64,000 bases of DNA, from positions 62,001 through 126,000 of the forward strand of contig NZ_SUMC01000004.1 in assembly GCF_005047355.1 (NCBI RefSeq). The letters are read 5' to 3'. A model generated the notes under the pieces. It did not search any database, was not told where the DNA came from, and saw nothing but the letters and a program-made list of their open reading frames with translations. Of this stretch, positions 36,250 through 44,484 are shown one piece after another. The first letter of the stretch is position 1. Every line of letters begins with the position of its first letter. Source of the stretch: Actinacidiphila oryziradicis. GTDB taxonomy: Bacteria > Actinomycetota > Actinomycetes > Streptomycetales > Streptomycetaceae. The translations under genes and the position numbers were made by a program.

Positions 36250-36927
36250 GTGACCACCACGGGACGGCGCGTCGGACGGCCGCGTGCGACAGCGCGCGCT
36301 GAGAGCGGCCTCACGGCCCGCGAGGAACTCCTCGCGGCCGCCGGCCAACTCTTCACCACGCGCGGTTATACCGCCACGACCACGCGCGCCATCGCCGAAC
36401 GGGCCGGTATGCGGCAGGCGTCGATGTACCACTACTTCGGTGGCAAGGAAGACGTACTGGCCGCGCTGCTGGAGGGCACCGTCCGCCCCTCTCTGGACCT
36501 CGCCCTCGCGCTCGCCGCGCGGGACGACCTCCCGGCCGAGGCCCGGCTGTGGGCGCTGTGCCGCGCCGATGTCGCCCTGCTGTGCGGCGGCCCGCACAAC
36601 CTGGGCGCGCTCTACCTCCTCCCGGAGGTGCGGGCCGAACGCTTCGCGGACTTCCGCGCCGTGCGCGACGAGCTCAAGGCCGCGTACGCGGGACTGCTCG
36701 CCGCCACCGCCGCCGGCGCGGAACTCCCCGAAGACGAGCTCGCGCTCCGCGCCGACCTCGTCTTCGGCCTCATCGAGGGCGTTATCCTCATCCGTCGCGA
36801 AGCTCCGGACCGTGACCCGGCCGACTTCGCCTCCGCCACGGCGGACGCGGCACTGCGGGTCGCGGGCTGTGCGGAGCACGTCCTGCCCAAGCTCCGCCGC
36901 GAAGGCGAGGCGCTGCACGCCGGATGA
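36250..36927 (+). CDS. TetR-family regulator of the carboxylase operon
   Basis: A 225-residue repressor. The DNA-binding domain reads AREELLAAAGQLFTTRGYTATTTRAIAERAGMRQASMYHYFGGKEDVLAALL (helix-turn-helix at about 55-78); the rest is the ligand domain, ending around residue 220. GTG 36250 is the start, with a weak ribosome site; the in-frame upstream codons from 36160 would swallow the operator region. It is divergent from the carboxylase operon and probably represses it through the 36129-36150 palindrome and the permease through 44304-44325. The ligand may be the substrate or an intermediate such as guanidine or allophanate; this is inference. Confidence 0.88.
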   Translation: MTTTGRRVGRPRATARAESGLTAREELLAAAGQLFTTRGYTATTTRAIAERAGMRQASMYHYFGGKEDVLAALLEGTVRPSLDLALALAARDDLPAEARLWALCRADVALLCGGPHNLGALYLLPEVRAERFADFRAVRDELKAAYAGLLAATAAGAELPEDELALRADLVFGLIEGVILIRREAPDRDPADFASATADAALRVAGCAEHVLPKLRREGEALHAG

Positions 36928-37279
36928 CGCCGGCCTGGATGTGCGGAGCGCCTGCCGTGAGGCGCGAACGTTGCGAGGATACCCCCGGGTACCGGGCGGG
37001 GCTGATCTCCTCGCACGGCCGCCAGGTGCTCGCCGCCGGGCAGTGCCGTGGCGCAGGCACAGCCGCTTGCCCCGCGGGCGGCCGGCACCGCCAAACAGGC
37101 AGTCGTGCGCGACCTCTGGACCCCACCGCCCGCCCGTGTTGTCATGTCCACCGGAGCCCTGGGTTGCAACGTAGTAAACACCGCTTCGTGACGTGTGCTC
37201 CACACCGGGCGTCTGCAGCAGTGCCGCAGGCCGCGTCGGGTACCGGTCAGACCGCCGTTCAGGGACGAAGGAGCGTGTC
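36928..37279. other. Gene-free gap between TetR gene and glycosidase gene
   Basis: About 350 bases without a credible gene on either strand. It contains the 3' border of the nitrogen locus and the promoter of the secreted glycosidase. No repeat or hairpin longer than 8 bases was noticed. It may include the left edge of the accessory insertion. Confidence 0.45.
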
Positions 37280-39808
37280 GTGGTGAGGTCGGGCAGATGG
37301 TGGGGCGCGGTCGGGGCCGCAGCGTTGCTGGGCGGTCTTCTCAGCGGGCTGGGCGCGCCGCCCTCCGCGGCCGGGGTTCCGTCCGCGGCCGCCGCGTCGG
37401 CTTCGGCGGGCACGTCGTTCCTCGATCACGACGCGCTGTTGAGCGGCGTCCAGGACCCGGCGTGGTTCAAGGCGAACATCCCCTTCTTGGACGTGCCCGA
37501 CCAGCAGATCCGGGACGTGTACTACTACCGGTGGCAGACGTACAAGGAGCATCTGGTCTACACCGGGCCGGAGTACGGCTGGCTGTCGAGCGAGTTCCTC
37601 CAACCGGTCGGCTACGGCGCCCCGTACGGCGGGATCTCGGCCGCGGCCGGGCACCAGATCACCGAGGGGCGGTGGCTGCGCGACCAGTCGTATACCAAGG
37701 ACGACGTCGACTACTGGCTCGGCGGTCCGGGGCAGTTCCCCAAGCCGCAGACCGACGCCGTGAACGCGGACACCTCGGACTGGGCGCACGAGTACAGCTT
37801 CTGGGCGGCCAGTGCGGTGTGGCAGCAGATGCTGGCCACTGGCGACCGGGGCTTCGCGCAGTCGCAGGAGGCGTCGCTGGTCAAGCAGTACAATGGCTGG
37901 GCCAACCACTTCAACCAGTCGCTGGGCCTGTACTGGCAGGCGCCGGTGTGGGACGCGACGGAGTACTCCGCCTCGTCGTATGAGTCCTCCGACCCCTATC
38001 ACGGGGGCTACGGCTATCGGCCGACGATCAACGCCTACCAGTACGGCGACGCGCGGGCGGTCGCCGCGATCGCCGCCCTTTGGGGCGACACCGGCACGGC
38101 CGACGACTTCCAGGCCCGCGCCACCGCCCTGCAGAACGCGGTGCAGGCGCACTTGTGGGACGCGGGGCGGCAGTTCTACTACGGTGTGGCCCGGGACAAC
38201 AACCAGTCGCTGGGCAAGACCGGCAGCCGCGAGCTGATGGGCTACCTGCCCTGGATGTTCGACATGGCACCGGCCGCGAACGCCGGAGCGTTCGCCCAGC
38301 TCAAGGACTCCAACGGCTTCGCCGCCCCCTACGGGCCGACGACGGTGGAACGGCGCAGCCCCTGGTTCATGTACCAGGCCGGCAGTTGCTGCCACTGGGA
38401 CGGCCCCTCCTGGCCGTTCGCCGCCTCCCAGACCCTGACGGCGGCGGCGAACCTGCTGGAGGACTACCCGGCGCAGTCGGTCTTCTCCAGCAGCGACTAC
38501 GTCAACCTGCTGCACACCTACGCCGCCACCCAGTACCGGGGCGGCGTCCCCTACGTCGCCGAGGCCCACAACCCGGACAGCAACACCTGGCTGTACGACG
38601 CGAACGACCACAGCGAGGACTACAACCACTCCACCTACAACGACAACGTCATCTCCGGCCTGATCGGCCTGCGCGGCCAGAGCAACGACACCCTGGTCCT
38701 CAAGCCGCTCGCCCCGGCCACCTGGGACTACTTCGCACTGGAGAACACCCCGTACCACGGACACAACGTGACCGTGCTGTGGGACCGCACCGGCAGCCGC
38801 TACGGCCAGGGGGCCGGCCTGCACGTCTACGTCGACGGCAGCCAGGTCGCCTCCCAGGCGGGTCTCGGCGCGCTTACGGTCAACGTCGGCGCGCCGATCA
38901 CCCAGCCGAGCACGGGCACGATGGTGGACATCGCCGCCAACGGCCAGCGCTTCGCCTCGGGTCCGCAGCCCTTCGCCTCCTACACTTCCAGCTACGACAA
39001 CGTCTGGAACGGCGTCGACGGCATCATCTACCGCGAGGGCATCCCCGAGAACAGCCGCTGGACCTCATACGCCACCGGCAACGCCAGCGACTACTACGGC
39101 GTCGACTTCGGGCGCGACCAGAAGACGGGCGACGTGCGGCTGTACTTCTACGACGACGGCGGCGGGGTGCGGACCCCAGCCAGCTACGACCTGCAGTACT
39201 GGACCGGCACCGGGTGGGCCACCGTGCCCGGCCAGACCCGCAACCCCGTCGCGCCCACCGCGAACGCCCAGAACGAGATTACCTTCCCGGCCCTGACGAC
39301 CAGCCGGCTGCGCGTCGTGGCGCCCAACGCCGGCGGCGGCACCGGCTGGGGCCTGTCGGAATTCCAGGTCTGGGCCGCGCCCGTCTTCCAGATCGCCAAC
39401 GTCAACAGCGGCAAGCTCCTCGCGGTCGACCACGCCTCCCTGGCGGACAGCGCCAACGTGCAGCAGTACGCCGACACCGGCACACCGGACCACCTGTGGA
39501 AGCTCGTCAAGGCGGGCAGCGGCTGGTACAAGATCGTCAACGTCAACAGCGGCCTGCTGCTCGCCGTGCAGGGCGCCTCGACCGCGCTGAGCGCCCAGGT
39601 CCAGCAGTACCACGACAGCGGCACCAGCGATCACCTGTGGCGGCTGATCGACGCCGGCGGCGGCCAGTACAAGATCGTCAACCAGAACAGCGGCCTGCTG
39701 CTCGGCGTCGCCGGCATGTCCACCAGCGACAGCGCCAACGTCGTCCAGTACTCCGACAACGGCACCGCAGACCACCTGTGGACCCTGCGATCCGCCGCGA
39801 CCCCCTAG
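37280..39808 (+). CDS. Secreted (alpha/alpha)6 glycoside hydrolase with ricin-type lectin tail
   Basis: An 842-residue exported enzyme. A signal peptide (about 1-45, GRWWGAVGAAALLGGLLSG... AAASA) is followed by an MGH1/GH63-like alpha/alpha toroid (about 60-500) with WFMYQAGSCCHWDGPSWPFA and NHSTYNDNVISGLIGL. A discoidin-like beta-sandwich (about 590-710, YYGVDFGRDQKTGDVRLYFYDDGG) and three ricin-B repeats (from about 715; each ends DHLWKLV, DHLWRLI or DHLWTLR) complete the protein. It probably binds and cleaves a plant or microbial polysaccharide; the sugar is unknown. GTG 37280 follows AAGGAGCGTGTC. It lies inside the accessory block that separates the TetR gene from the permease. Confidence 0.88.
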   Translation: MVRSGRWWGAVGAAALLGGLLSGLGAPPSAAGVPSAAAASASAGTSFLDHDALLSGVQDPAWFKANIPFLDVPDQQIRDVYYYRWQTYKEHLVYTGPEYGWLSSEFLQPVGYGAPYGGISAAAGHQITEGRWLRDQSYTKDDVDYWLGGPGQFPKPQTDAVNADTSDWAHEYSFWAASAVWQQMLATGDRGFAQSQEASLVKQYNGWANHFNQSLGLYWQAPVWDATEYSASSYESSDPYHGGYGYRPTINAYQYGDARAVAAIAALWGDTGTADDFQARATALQNAVQAHLWDAGRQFYYGVARDNNQSLGKTGSRELMGYLPWMFDMAPAANAGAFAQLKDSNGFAAPYGPTTVERRSPWFMYQAGSCCHWDGPSWPFAASQTLTAAANLLEDYPAQSVFSSSDYVNLLHTYAATQYRGGVPYVAEAHNPDSNTWLYDANDHSEDYNHSTYNDNVISGLIGLRGQSNDTLVLKPLAPATWDYFALENTPYHGHNVTVLWDRTGSRYGQGAGLHVYVDGSQVASQAGLGALTVNVGAPITQPSTGTMVDIAANGQRFASGPQPFASYTSSYDNVWNGVDGIIYREGIPENSRWTSYATGNASDYYGVDFGRDQKTGDVRLYFYDDGGGVRTPASYDLQYWTGTGWATVPGQTRNPVAPTANAQNEITFPALTTSRLRVVAPNAGGGTGWGLSEFQVWAAPVFQIANVNSGKLLAVDHASLADSANVQQYADTGTPDHLWKLVKAGSGWYKIVNVNSGLLLAVQGASTALSAQVQQYHDSGTSDHLWRLIDAGGGQYKIVNQNSGLLLGVAGMSTSDSANVVQYSDNGTADHLWTLRSAATP

Positions 39809-40406
39809 ACCGACAACCGTCCGAATGCCGACCGCCACCGCAGCGCCATGCCGTCACAAAGCCACACGCAACCTGCGGTGCCACCTGGGTGGGCTGTGGC
39901 CCGCCAGGACTGAGGCTCACTGGGCGGCGAGTCAAGAATCAGGTCGATACCGTGACGGGCCATGAAGCCGTTCGTCTACCAGCGAGCCGACGGCCAGCGG
40001 CCAGAAGGCGAAACGCTCCTTCATATGTGTAGGTTCGCATTTCGCGTGTCCCTTTCTCATTGACGGTGGCCTTTGTCCGGCCCAAGGGACAGGGCGGTGA
40101 GACGAACGCTGTCCTGTCGCACTGAGCCTGTCGGATTCTCACCGCTTCTCGTTCGTGCTGTCGGATTCTCATTGTGTCGCGCGCTGAGCGACGACGTTTG
40201 CCCCGTACGTGGGGTTTGATCTGATTTTCCTGGTCCGGTTCTCGCGGTACCTGTCACGGTCGTTTTCGGCAGGTGGGCGCCCCGTCAGGGGCGCGGGGTC
40301 CCTGTGATCTGCGGCTCCGCCGCGTGGGCGCGAGTGACCAGAAGCGATGCCGTAGGCCGGCAGCCGGGTCGGAAGACCACGGCTGCCCGTCCGTTCGGAC
40401 GGTGTG
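39809..40406. other. Gene-free accessory gap with short direct repeats
   Basis: About 600 bases, slightly lower in GC than its surroundings. Two copies of CTGTCGGATTCTCA stand 30 bases apart at 40128-40141 and 40158-40171. A common Streptomyces intergenic motif (ctgcggctccgccgcgtggg, about 40308) is near the right end. A minus-strand frame of 33 codons starting ATG at about 40041 after GAGAAAGGGACACGCGAA is possible but unconvincing. No other gene is seen. Confidence 0.5.
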
Positions 40407-40985
40407 TCAGACCATGGCGAGCCGGTCCACCAGCAGCTCCACCCTCCGCTCGGCGTCCGCCGGCGGCAGCCGTCCCGCCCGGGTCAGGGTGGCCAGCCCG
40501 TGCAGGGCCGCCCAGAACACCTCGGTGAACAGTGCCGGGTGGACGCCGTCCCCGGCGACCTCGCCGAGGCTTTCCAGCAGGGCGGCGAAGGCGTCCTTCA
40601 GCGGCTCCGGGGTGTCCTCGTGCGCGAACGCCAGGCCGCCGTCGAGCTGGAACATGGCGTCGTAGACCGCCGGGTTGCGCTCGGCGAAGTCGAGGTAAGT
40701 GCGGGCGAGGGCGGTGACCCGGGTGCGAGGGCCGTCCGCGGCGGAGGTCGCGGCCCGCAGCGCCGCGGCCATCTCGGCGGCACCCTCGAGGGCGACGGCG
40801 CCGATGATCTCGCGCTTGCCGCGGAAATGGCTGTAGAGGACGGGCTGGCTGTATTCGATGCGCTCGGCGAGCTGGCGGGTGGTGACCGCGTCCCAGCCCT
40901 GCTGCTCGGCGAGTTCGCGGGCCGTCGCCACGATGAGGCGCTCGCGGCCCGCCCGTTCGCGCTCCTTGCGTTCGTGTACCGACAT
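40407..40985 (-). CDS. TetR-family regulator
   Basis: A 192-residue repressor with the helix-turn-helix DAVTTRQLAERIEYSQPVLYSHFRGKREIIGAV near residues 32-62 and a TetR C-terminal domain (AALHGLATLTRAGRLP). It is divergent from a DUF1772 membrane protein gene, and the 91 bases between them contain two copies of TAGCAmCrCTAG, likely its own operators. The effector is unknown. It sits in the accessory block and may be a recent arrival together with the DUF1772 gene. Confidence 0.9.
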   Translation of the reverse strand: MSVHERKERERAGRERLIVATARELAEQQGWDAVTTRQLAERIEYSQPVLYSHFRGKREIIGAVALEGAAEMAAALRAATSAADGPRTRVTALARTYLDFAERNPAVYDAMFQLDGGLAFAHEDTPEPLKDAFAALLESLGEVAGDGVHPALFTEVFWAALHGLATLTRAGRLPPADAERRVELLVDRLAMV

Positions 40986-40994
40986 GGTTCGATC

Positions 40995-41058
40995 CTAGCA
41001 CCGCTAGACAATCGATCGCCAGTAGCGCTAGCGTTGCCTCATCGTATAGCAACACTAG
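40995..41058. promoter_or_regulatory. Two matching operator sites between TetR and DUF1772 genes
   Basis: TAGCACCGCTAG at 40996-41007 and TAGCAACACTAG at 41047-41058 agree at 10 of 12 bases and stand 51 bases apart, with a third palindrome TAGCGCTA at 41023-41030 between. One lies just upstream of each divergent gene, as expected for autoregulation plus target control. Confidence 0.6.
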
Positions 41059-41076
41059 ATCCCAGGAGGGGTCATC

Positions 41077-41523
41077 ATGCTCAACGCACTCGGGGTCTTC
41101 ACCACCGTGGTCGTCGGCGTGATGGTGGGGGTGGAGTTCTCCGTCGCCTTCGTCATCAACCGAATCCTCAACGCCCTCCCCGGCGACAACGGCCTGATCG
41201 GCCGCGCCCACGGGGGCCGGATGCTCGGCGCCGTGATGCCGTTCTGGTACATCGGCTCGCTCGTCCTGAGCGCGGTCTGGGCCATCGCCGGATGGCATCA
41301 CCACGGCGCCGGCCTCGTCGTCATCGCCGCCGCGCTGCTGATCCTCAGCGTGATCATGTCGCTCCTGCTGCTCGTCCCGATCAACAACCGGGGCAAGACG
41401 TGGACCACCGAGAACCGGCCCGAGGACTGGAAGGAGCAGATGAACCGCTGGGACCGCTTCCACTACGTCCGCGTTGCCGTCATCATCGCCGCCTTCGCCC
41501 TGCTGGCCGCCGCCCTCGCCTGA
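41077..41523 (+). CDS. DUF1772-type four-helix membrane protein
   Basis: A 148-residue inner-membrane protein with hydrophobic segments at about 5-30, 55-75, 80-105 and 130-148. It has the family motif of anthrone-oxygenase-like/DUF1772 proteins in NRILNALPGDNGLIGRAHGGRM and a conserved cytoplasmic Trp/Asn/Arg region (TENRPEDWKEQMNRWDRFHYVR). ATG 41077 follows AGGAGGGGTCATC. It is induced, by inference, when the divergent TetR protein leaves its operators. Members are found in detoxification and secondary-metabolite loci, but no defined activity can be given. Immediately after its stop codon a truncated transporter gene begins. Confidence 0.85.
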   Translation: MLNALGVFTTVVVGVMVGVEFSVAFVINRILNALPGDNGLIGRAHGGRMLGAVMPFWYIGSLVLSAVWAIAGWHHHGAGLVVIAAALLILSVIMSLLLLVPINNRGKTWTTENRPEDWKEQMNRWDRFHYVRVAVIIAAFALLAAALA

Positions 41524-42486
41524 GCCCGCGGGCCGAGACCGCCGTCGGCACCTGGGGAGCGATGGGCGCGGCTGCGGCAGCGTTCGGCCCTACCTTGGGG
41601 GCGCTGCTCACCGAGTACACCGACTGGCGGTGGATCTTCCTGGTCAACGTCCCGGTCGCGGCGCTGGTCATCGTCCTCGGCGCGCCCCGGCTGCGCGAGT
41701 CGCGCGACCCGCACGCCACCGCCCAGCTGGGGCTGGTCCGACCCCCGGGTACTCGGCGGATTCGTCCTCGCGGCGCTGCTGCTGCCCGTGTTCGTATGGC
41801 GCTCCTCGACCACCGGCCGCCCGGTGATGGACCTGTCCTTGTTCAAGAACCGCCAGTTTCGGCTGACCAACGCCGCCACCGTGCTGTTCGCGACCGCCTT
41901 CTACGGCATGCTGCTCGGAAACGTCATCTTCCTGCAGACCGAGTGGCACTACTCCGTACTCCGCGCCGCCCTCGCGAGCGCGACCGGCCCGTTTGTGGTC
42001 ACCGTCGTCGCCCGCCCCGCCAGCCGACTGGCCGCCGCCGTCGGCCACCGCCGCGTGCTGATGGCCGGAGCGGTGTTCTGGGCCGTCGGCTCTGGGGCGT
42101 TCGCGATGCTGGTCGGCAGTTCCCCGCAGTGGGCCACGCACTGGCTGCCGTGCACCCTCGTACTCGGCCTGGGCATAGGGCTGACACTCCCGGTCCAGTC
42201 CGGCGCGGCCGTGGCCTCGCTGCCACCGGCTCGCTACGCACTCGGCTCCGCAGTGAACTCCAGCTTCCGGCAGCTGGGCGCTGTCCTCGGGATCAGCGTC
42301 TTCGTCGCGCTGCTGCGAACCCCGACCCCGGCGACGGCGCTGGGCGACTTCCGCCGCATCTGGTGGGTCTTCGCGGCGGTGGGCCTGGCCAGCGGAGCCG
42401 TGCAGCTCATCCCACGGCTCCGGAGCACCCCCGCCGGGGAGGAACCGTCAACGAGCACCGGTATGCCGCTTGAACTGCGGCGATGA
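41524..42486 (+). pseudogene. Beheaded and frameshifted DHA2-type MFS drug exporter
   Basis: Directly after the DUF1772 stop, a frame without a start gives AETAVGTWGAMGAAAAAFGP and EYTDWRWIFLVNVPVA. This is motif C and the helix-5 region of 14-helix EmrB/QacA exporters. Near 41745 the homology changes frame and continues LGGFVLAALLLPVFVWR to the normal C-terminus, ending at 42486. The first four or so helices are absent. A separate start at 41788 could express the C-terminal half, but this would not transport. The abrupt start suggests a recombination junction at 41523. Confidence 0.75.
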
Positions 42487-42760
42487 ACATATGAGCCCCA
42501 CAGGGGGCGCATCCGTGCGGATGCCGAGAAGCTTCTCGTGGCGAGCGGGACAGACGTGCGTGTCCCGAATAAGTGCACGCTTCACAGTCTCCGGGACTTT
42601 TACGCCACGACGTTGATCACGAAGCGGGAGAACGTGAAGTTGGTTCAGGTCCGCCTCGGGCATTCGAAGCCGTCGATCACTCTCGACAAATACGTCGGCT
42701 TCTGGCCGACCGAGGAGGACACGACCGCGGCGGCTATCGAATCGGTTCTGGGAGAGCCGG
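42487..42760 (+). pseudogene. C-terminal remnant of a tyrosine integrase
   Basis: In the frame of 42538 the residues CTLHSLRDFYATTLITKR and VKLVQVRLGHSKPSITLD, then KYVGFWPTEEDTT, match the HxxR, LGH and tyrosine motifs of phage-type integrases. The normal N-terminal DNA-binding and first catalytic arginine regions are missing. The remnant ends within, and antisense to, the last codons of the permease gene. It marks the right border of the accessory block. It cannot be active alone. Confidence 0.75.
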
Positions 42761-44284
42761 AGCGGGTTCTTCGGCCGAGTGCACGCGTTGTGCACTCCGC
42801 CACCGGTACAGGGCCCCGGCGCCTACGGTGACCAGGAGGAACAGCACAGTGAACCACTGGAAGTACCAGTGGCCGCCGGCCGGGTCGTAGACGGCCGCAC
42901 GGGGCCAGGACAGGTTGACGGTCATGACCAGGCCGTAGACCAGTGCCAGAGCGTTGACCGGGACGCCCCAGCGGCCGAGCGAGAACAGCGGACGGCCGCT
43001 CTCGTCCGTACCGTCGGCGGTGCCGTCGGCGTACGTGCCGCGCAGGCGGCGCAGCAGCTGCGGGCCGGTCACCATCGCGTACGCGATGTAGAGCATCGCG
43101 ATGCAGGTGGTGCCGATGGCCAGGAAGGCGTCCGGGGACAGCAGGTTCAGCAGGCCGAGTGCCGCAGCGCCCACGCCGACCACCAGCACCGGGCCGGCCG
43201 GCATGCCGGTGCGCGGTGAGACCTTGGCGAGCCGGGCGGAGAAGGGCAGTACTCCGTCGCGCGCCATGGAGAAGAGCATTCGAGAACCGGCGGTCTGGAT
43301 GGCCAGTGTGGCCACCGCGATGGCCACCGTTACGTCCGCGAGCAGAGCCTTGCCGACGCCGTTGCCGAGGCTGCTGGTGAGCACATAGCTCAGCCCCTCG
43401 CTCGCCAGCCGTCCGTTGGCCAGGCTGGGCGCGGCCAGCAGACCGGCCAGCAGGAGGAGACCGCCGAGCACGCCCGCCGCGGCGAGCGCGGTGAGGATGG
43501 TGCGCGGCGCGGTGCGCCGGGGAGCGCGGGTCTCCTCGCTCATCTCGCCCGCGCTGTCGAAGCCGATCAGGACGTACGCGGCGGTGAACGAGCCGACCAG
43601 CAGCGCGCCGATCGCGCCGCCCTGACCGCCGGTGTGCAGGGTGACCCCCGGGCCGCGTTCGGCGTGGGTGAACAGCAGCACGATGATCAGACCCGCGCCG
43701 ATGATCTCGGCGGTGACGCCGATCCGGTTGATGGCGGACATGATGCGGATGTCCAGCAGATTCACGACAGTGGTGAGCACCAGCAGGATCAGGCCGAGCA
43801 GCGCCGCGTTGGCCGCGCCGGTGGAGGTGACGGGCGACGGGTCGCCGCCGGTCAACTGGAAACCGGACCAGATCGCGGGCAGCACGACCTGGAGCGCGAG
43901 CGCTGCCGCCGCGACGACGACGACCTGACCGATCACCATGATCCATCCGGCGAACCAGCCGAACGCGGGTGTACTGAGCCGGGTCGACCACTGGTAGATC
44001 GCGCCGGAGATCGGGTATCGGGCGGCGAGCTCGGCGAAGCACGCCGCGACCAGCAACTGCCCGAGCAGTACCGCAGGCCAGGTCCAGAAGAACGCCGCCC
44101 CGCCGAAGGAGTAGCCGAAGGCGAAGAACTGGAAGACGGTGGTCAGCACGGAGATGAAGGAGAAGCCCGCCGCGAAGGAGGCGTACCGCCCCATGCTCCG
44201 GTGCAGTTCCTGTCGGTAGCCGAACCCGGCGAGTTCGGCGGCTTCGGTGGCCTCGGCGTTGTGCGGCGGTGCGGTGGCGGCCAT
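42734..44284 (-). CDS. APC-family amino-acid/amine permease of the carboxylase system
   Basis: A 516-residue transporter with about twelve membrane helices. It begins ELAGFGYRQELHRSMGRYASFAAGFSFISVLTTVFQFFAFGY, the family signature of GABA/choline-type permeases that accompany urea-carboxylase loci in other Streptomyces. The conserved FDSAGEMSEETRAPRRTAPRTI loop is present. ATG 44284 has AGGGGTCCTCC upstream. The promoter carries the same 9-4-9 inverted repeat as the carboxylase operon, so one TetR protein probably controls both. The substrate (urea, guanidine or an amine) is not proven. Its last 20 or so codons overlap the antisense integrase remnant. Confidence 0.9.
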   Translation of the reverse strand: MAATAPPHNAEATEAAELAGFGYRQELHRSMGRYASFAAGFSFISVLTTVFQFFAFGYSFGGAAFFWTWPAVLLGQLLVAACFAELAARYPISGAIYQWSTRLSTPAFGWFAGWIMVIGQVVVVAAAALALQVVLPAIWSGFQLTGGDPSPVTSTGAANAALLGLILLVLTTVVNLLDIRIMSAINRIGVTAEIIGAGLIIVLLFTHAERGPGVTLHTGGQGGAIGALLVGSFTAAYVLIGFDSAGEMSEETRAPRRTAPRTILTALAAAGVLGGLLLLAGLLAAPSLANGRLASEGLSYVLTSSLGNGVGKALLADVTVAIAVATLAIQTAGSRMLFSMARDGVLPFSARLAKVSPRTGMPAGPVLVVGVGAAALGLLNLLSPDAFLAIGTTCIAMLYIAYAMVTGPQLLRRLRGTYADGTADGTDESGRPLFSLGRWGVPVNALALVYGLVMTVNLSWPRAAVYDPAGGHWYFQWFTVLFLLVTVGAGALYRWRSAQRVHSAEEPAPALPEPIR

Positions 44285-44303
44285 GGAGGACCCCTGTCGC
44301 TGG

Positions 44304-44325
44304 ATTCCTGTCGGATGACAGAAAT
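44304..44325. promoter_or_regulatory. TetR-type operator, permease
   Basis: ATTCCTGTC-N4-GACAGAAAT, one mismatch between arms, lying 20 bases upstream of the permease ATG. It matches the carboxylase operator at 36129-36150 in arm sequence and spacing. Confidence 0.75.
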
Positions 44326-44484
44326 TAGGGGCGGCCCGTTTCGCCCGCATGACGCATCCGTATCGGCCGCGATCCGAATTCCTCACCGCTGGATTCCCGC
44401 GCTGTGCCGGGCCGCTCCGCGACGCACCCGGCCCCGGCCGAGGTGATGTCCTCAGCCGGGGCGGCGGCTACTTGTGTCGGCGGG

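Noticed and set aside
38080-40032. A 650-codon plus-strand frame
   Set aside because: Out-of-frame shadow of the secreted glycosidase; made of Arg/Gln/Pro repeats.
39939-40041. Possible 33-codon peptide on the minus strand
   Set aside because: It has a ribosome-site-like sequence but no recognisable family, and the surrounding DNA looks like remnant sequence.
40404-42473. A 689-codon plus-strand frame
   Set aside because: Chimeric: antisense to the TetR gene, then out of frame with DUF1772. Only about 41524-41745 has real MFS sequence, which I list as part of a pseudogene.
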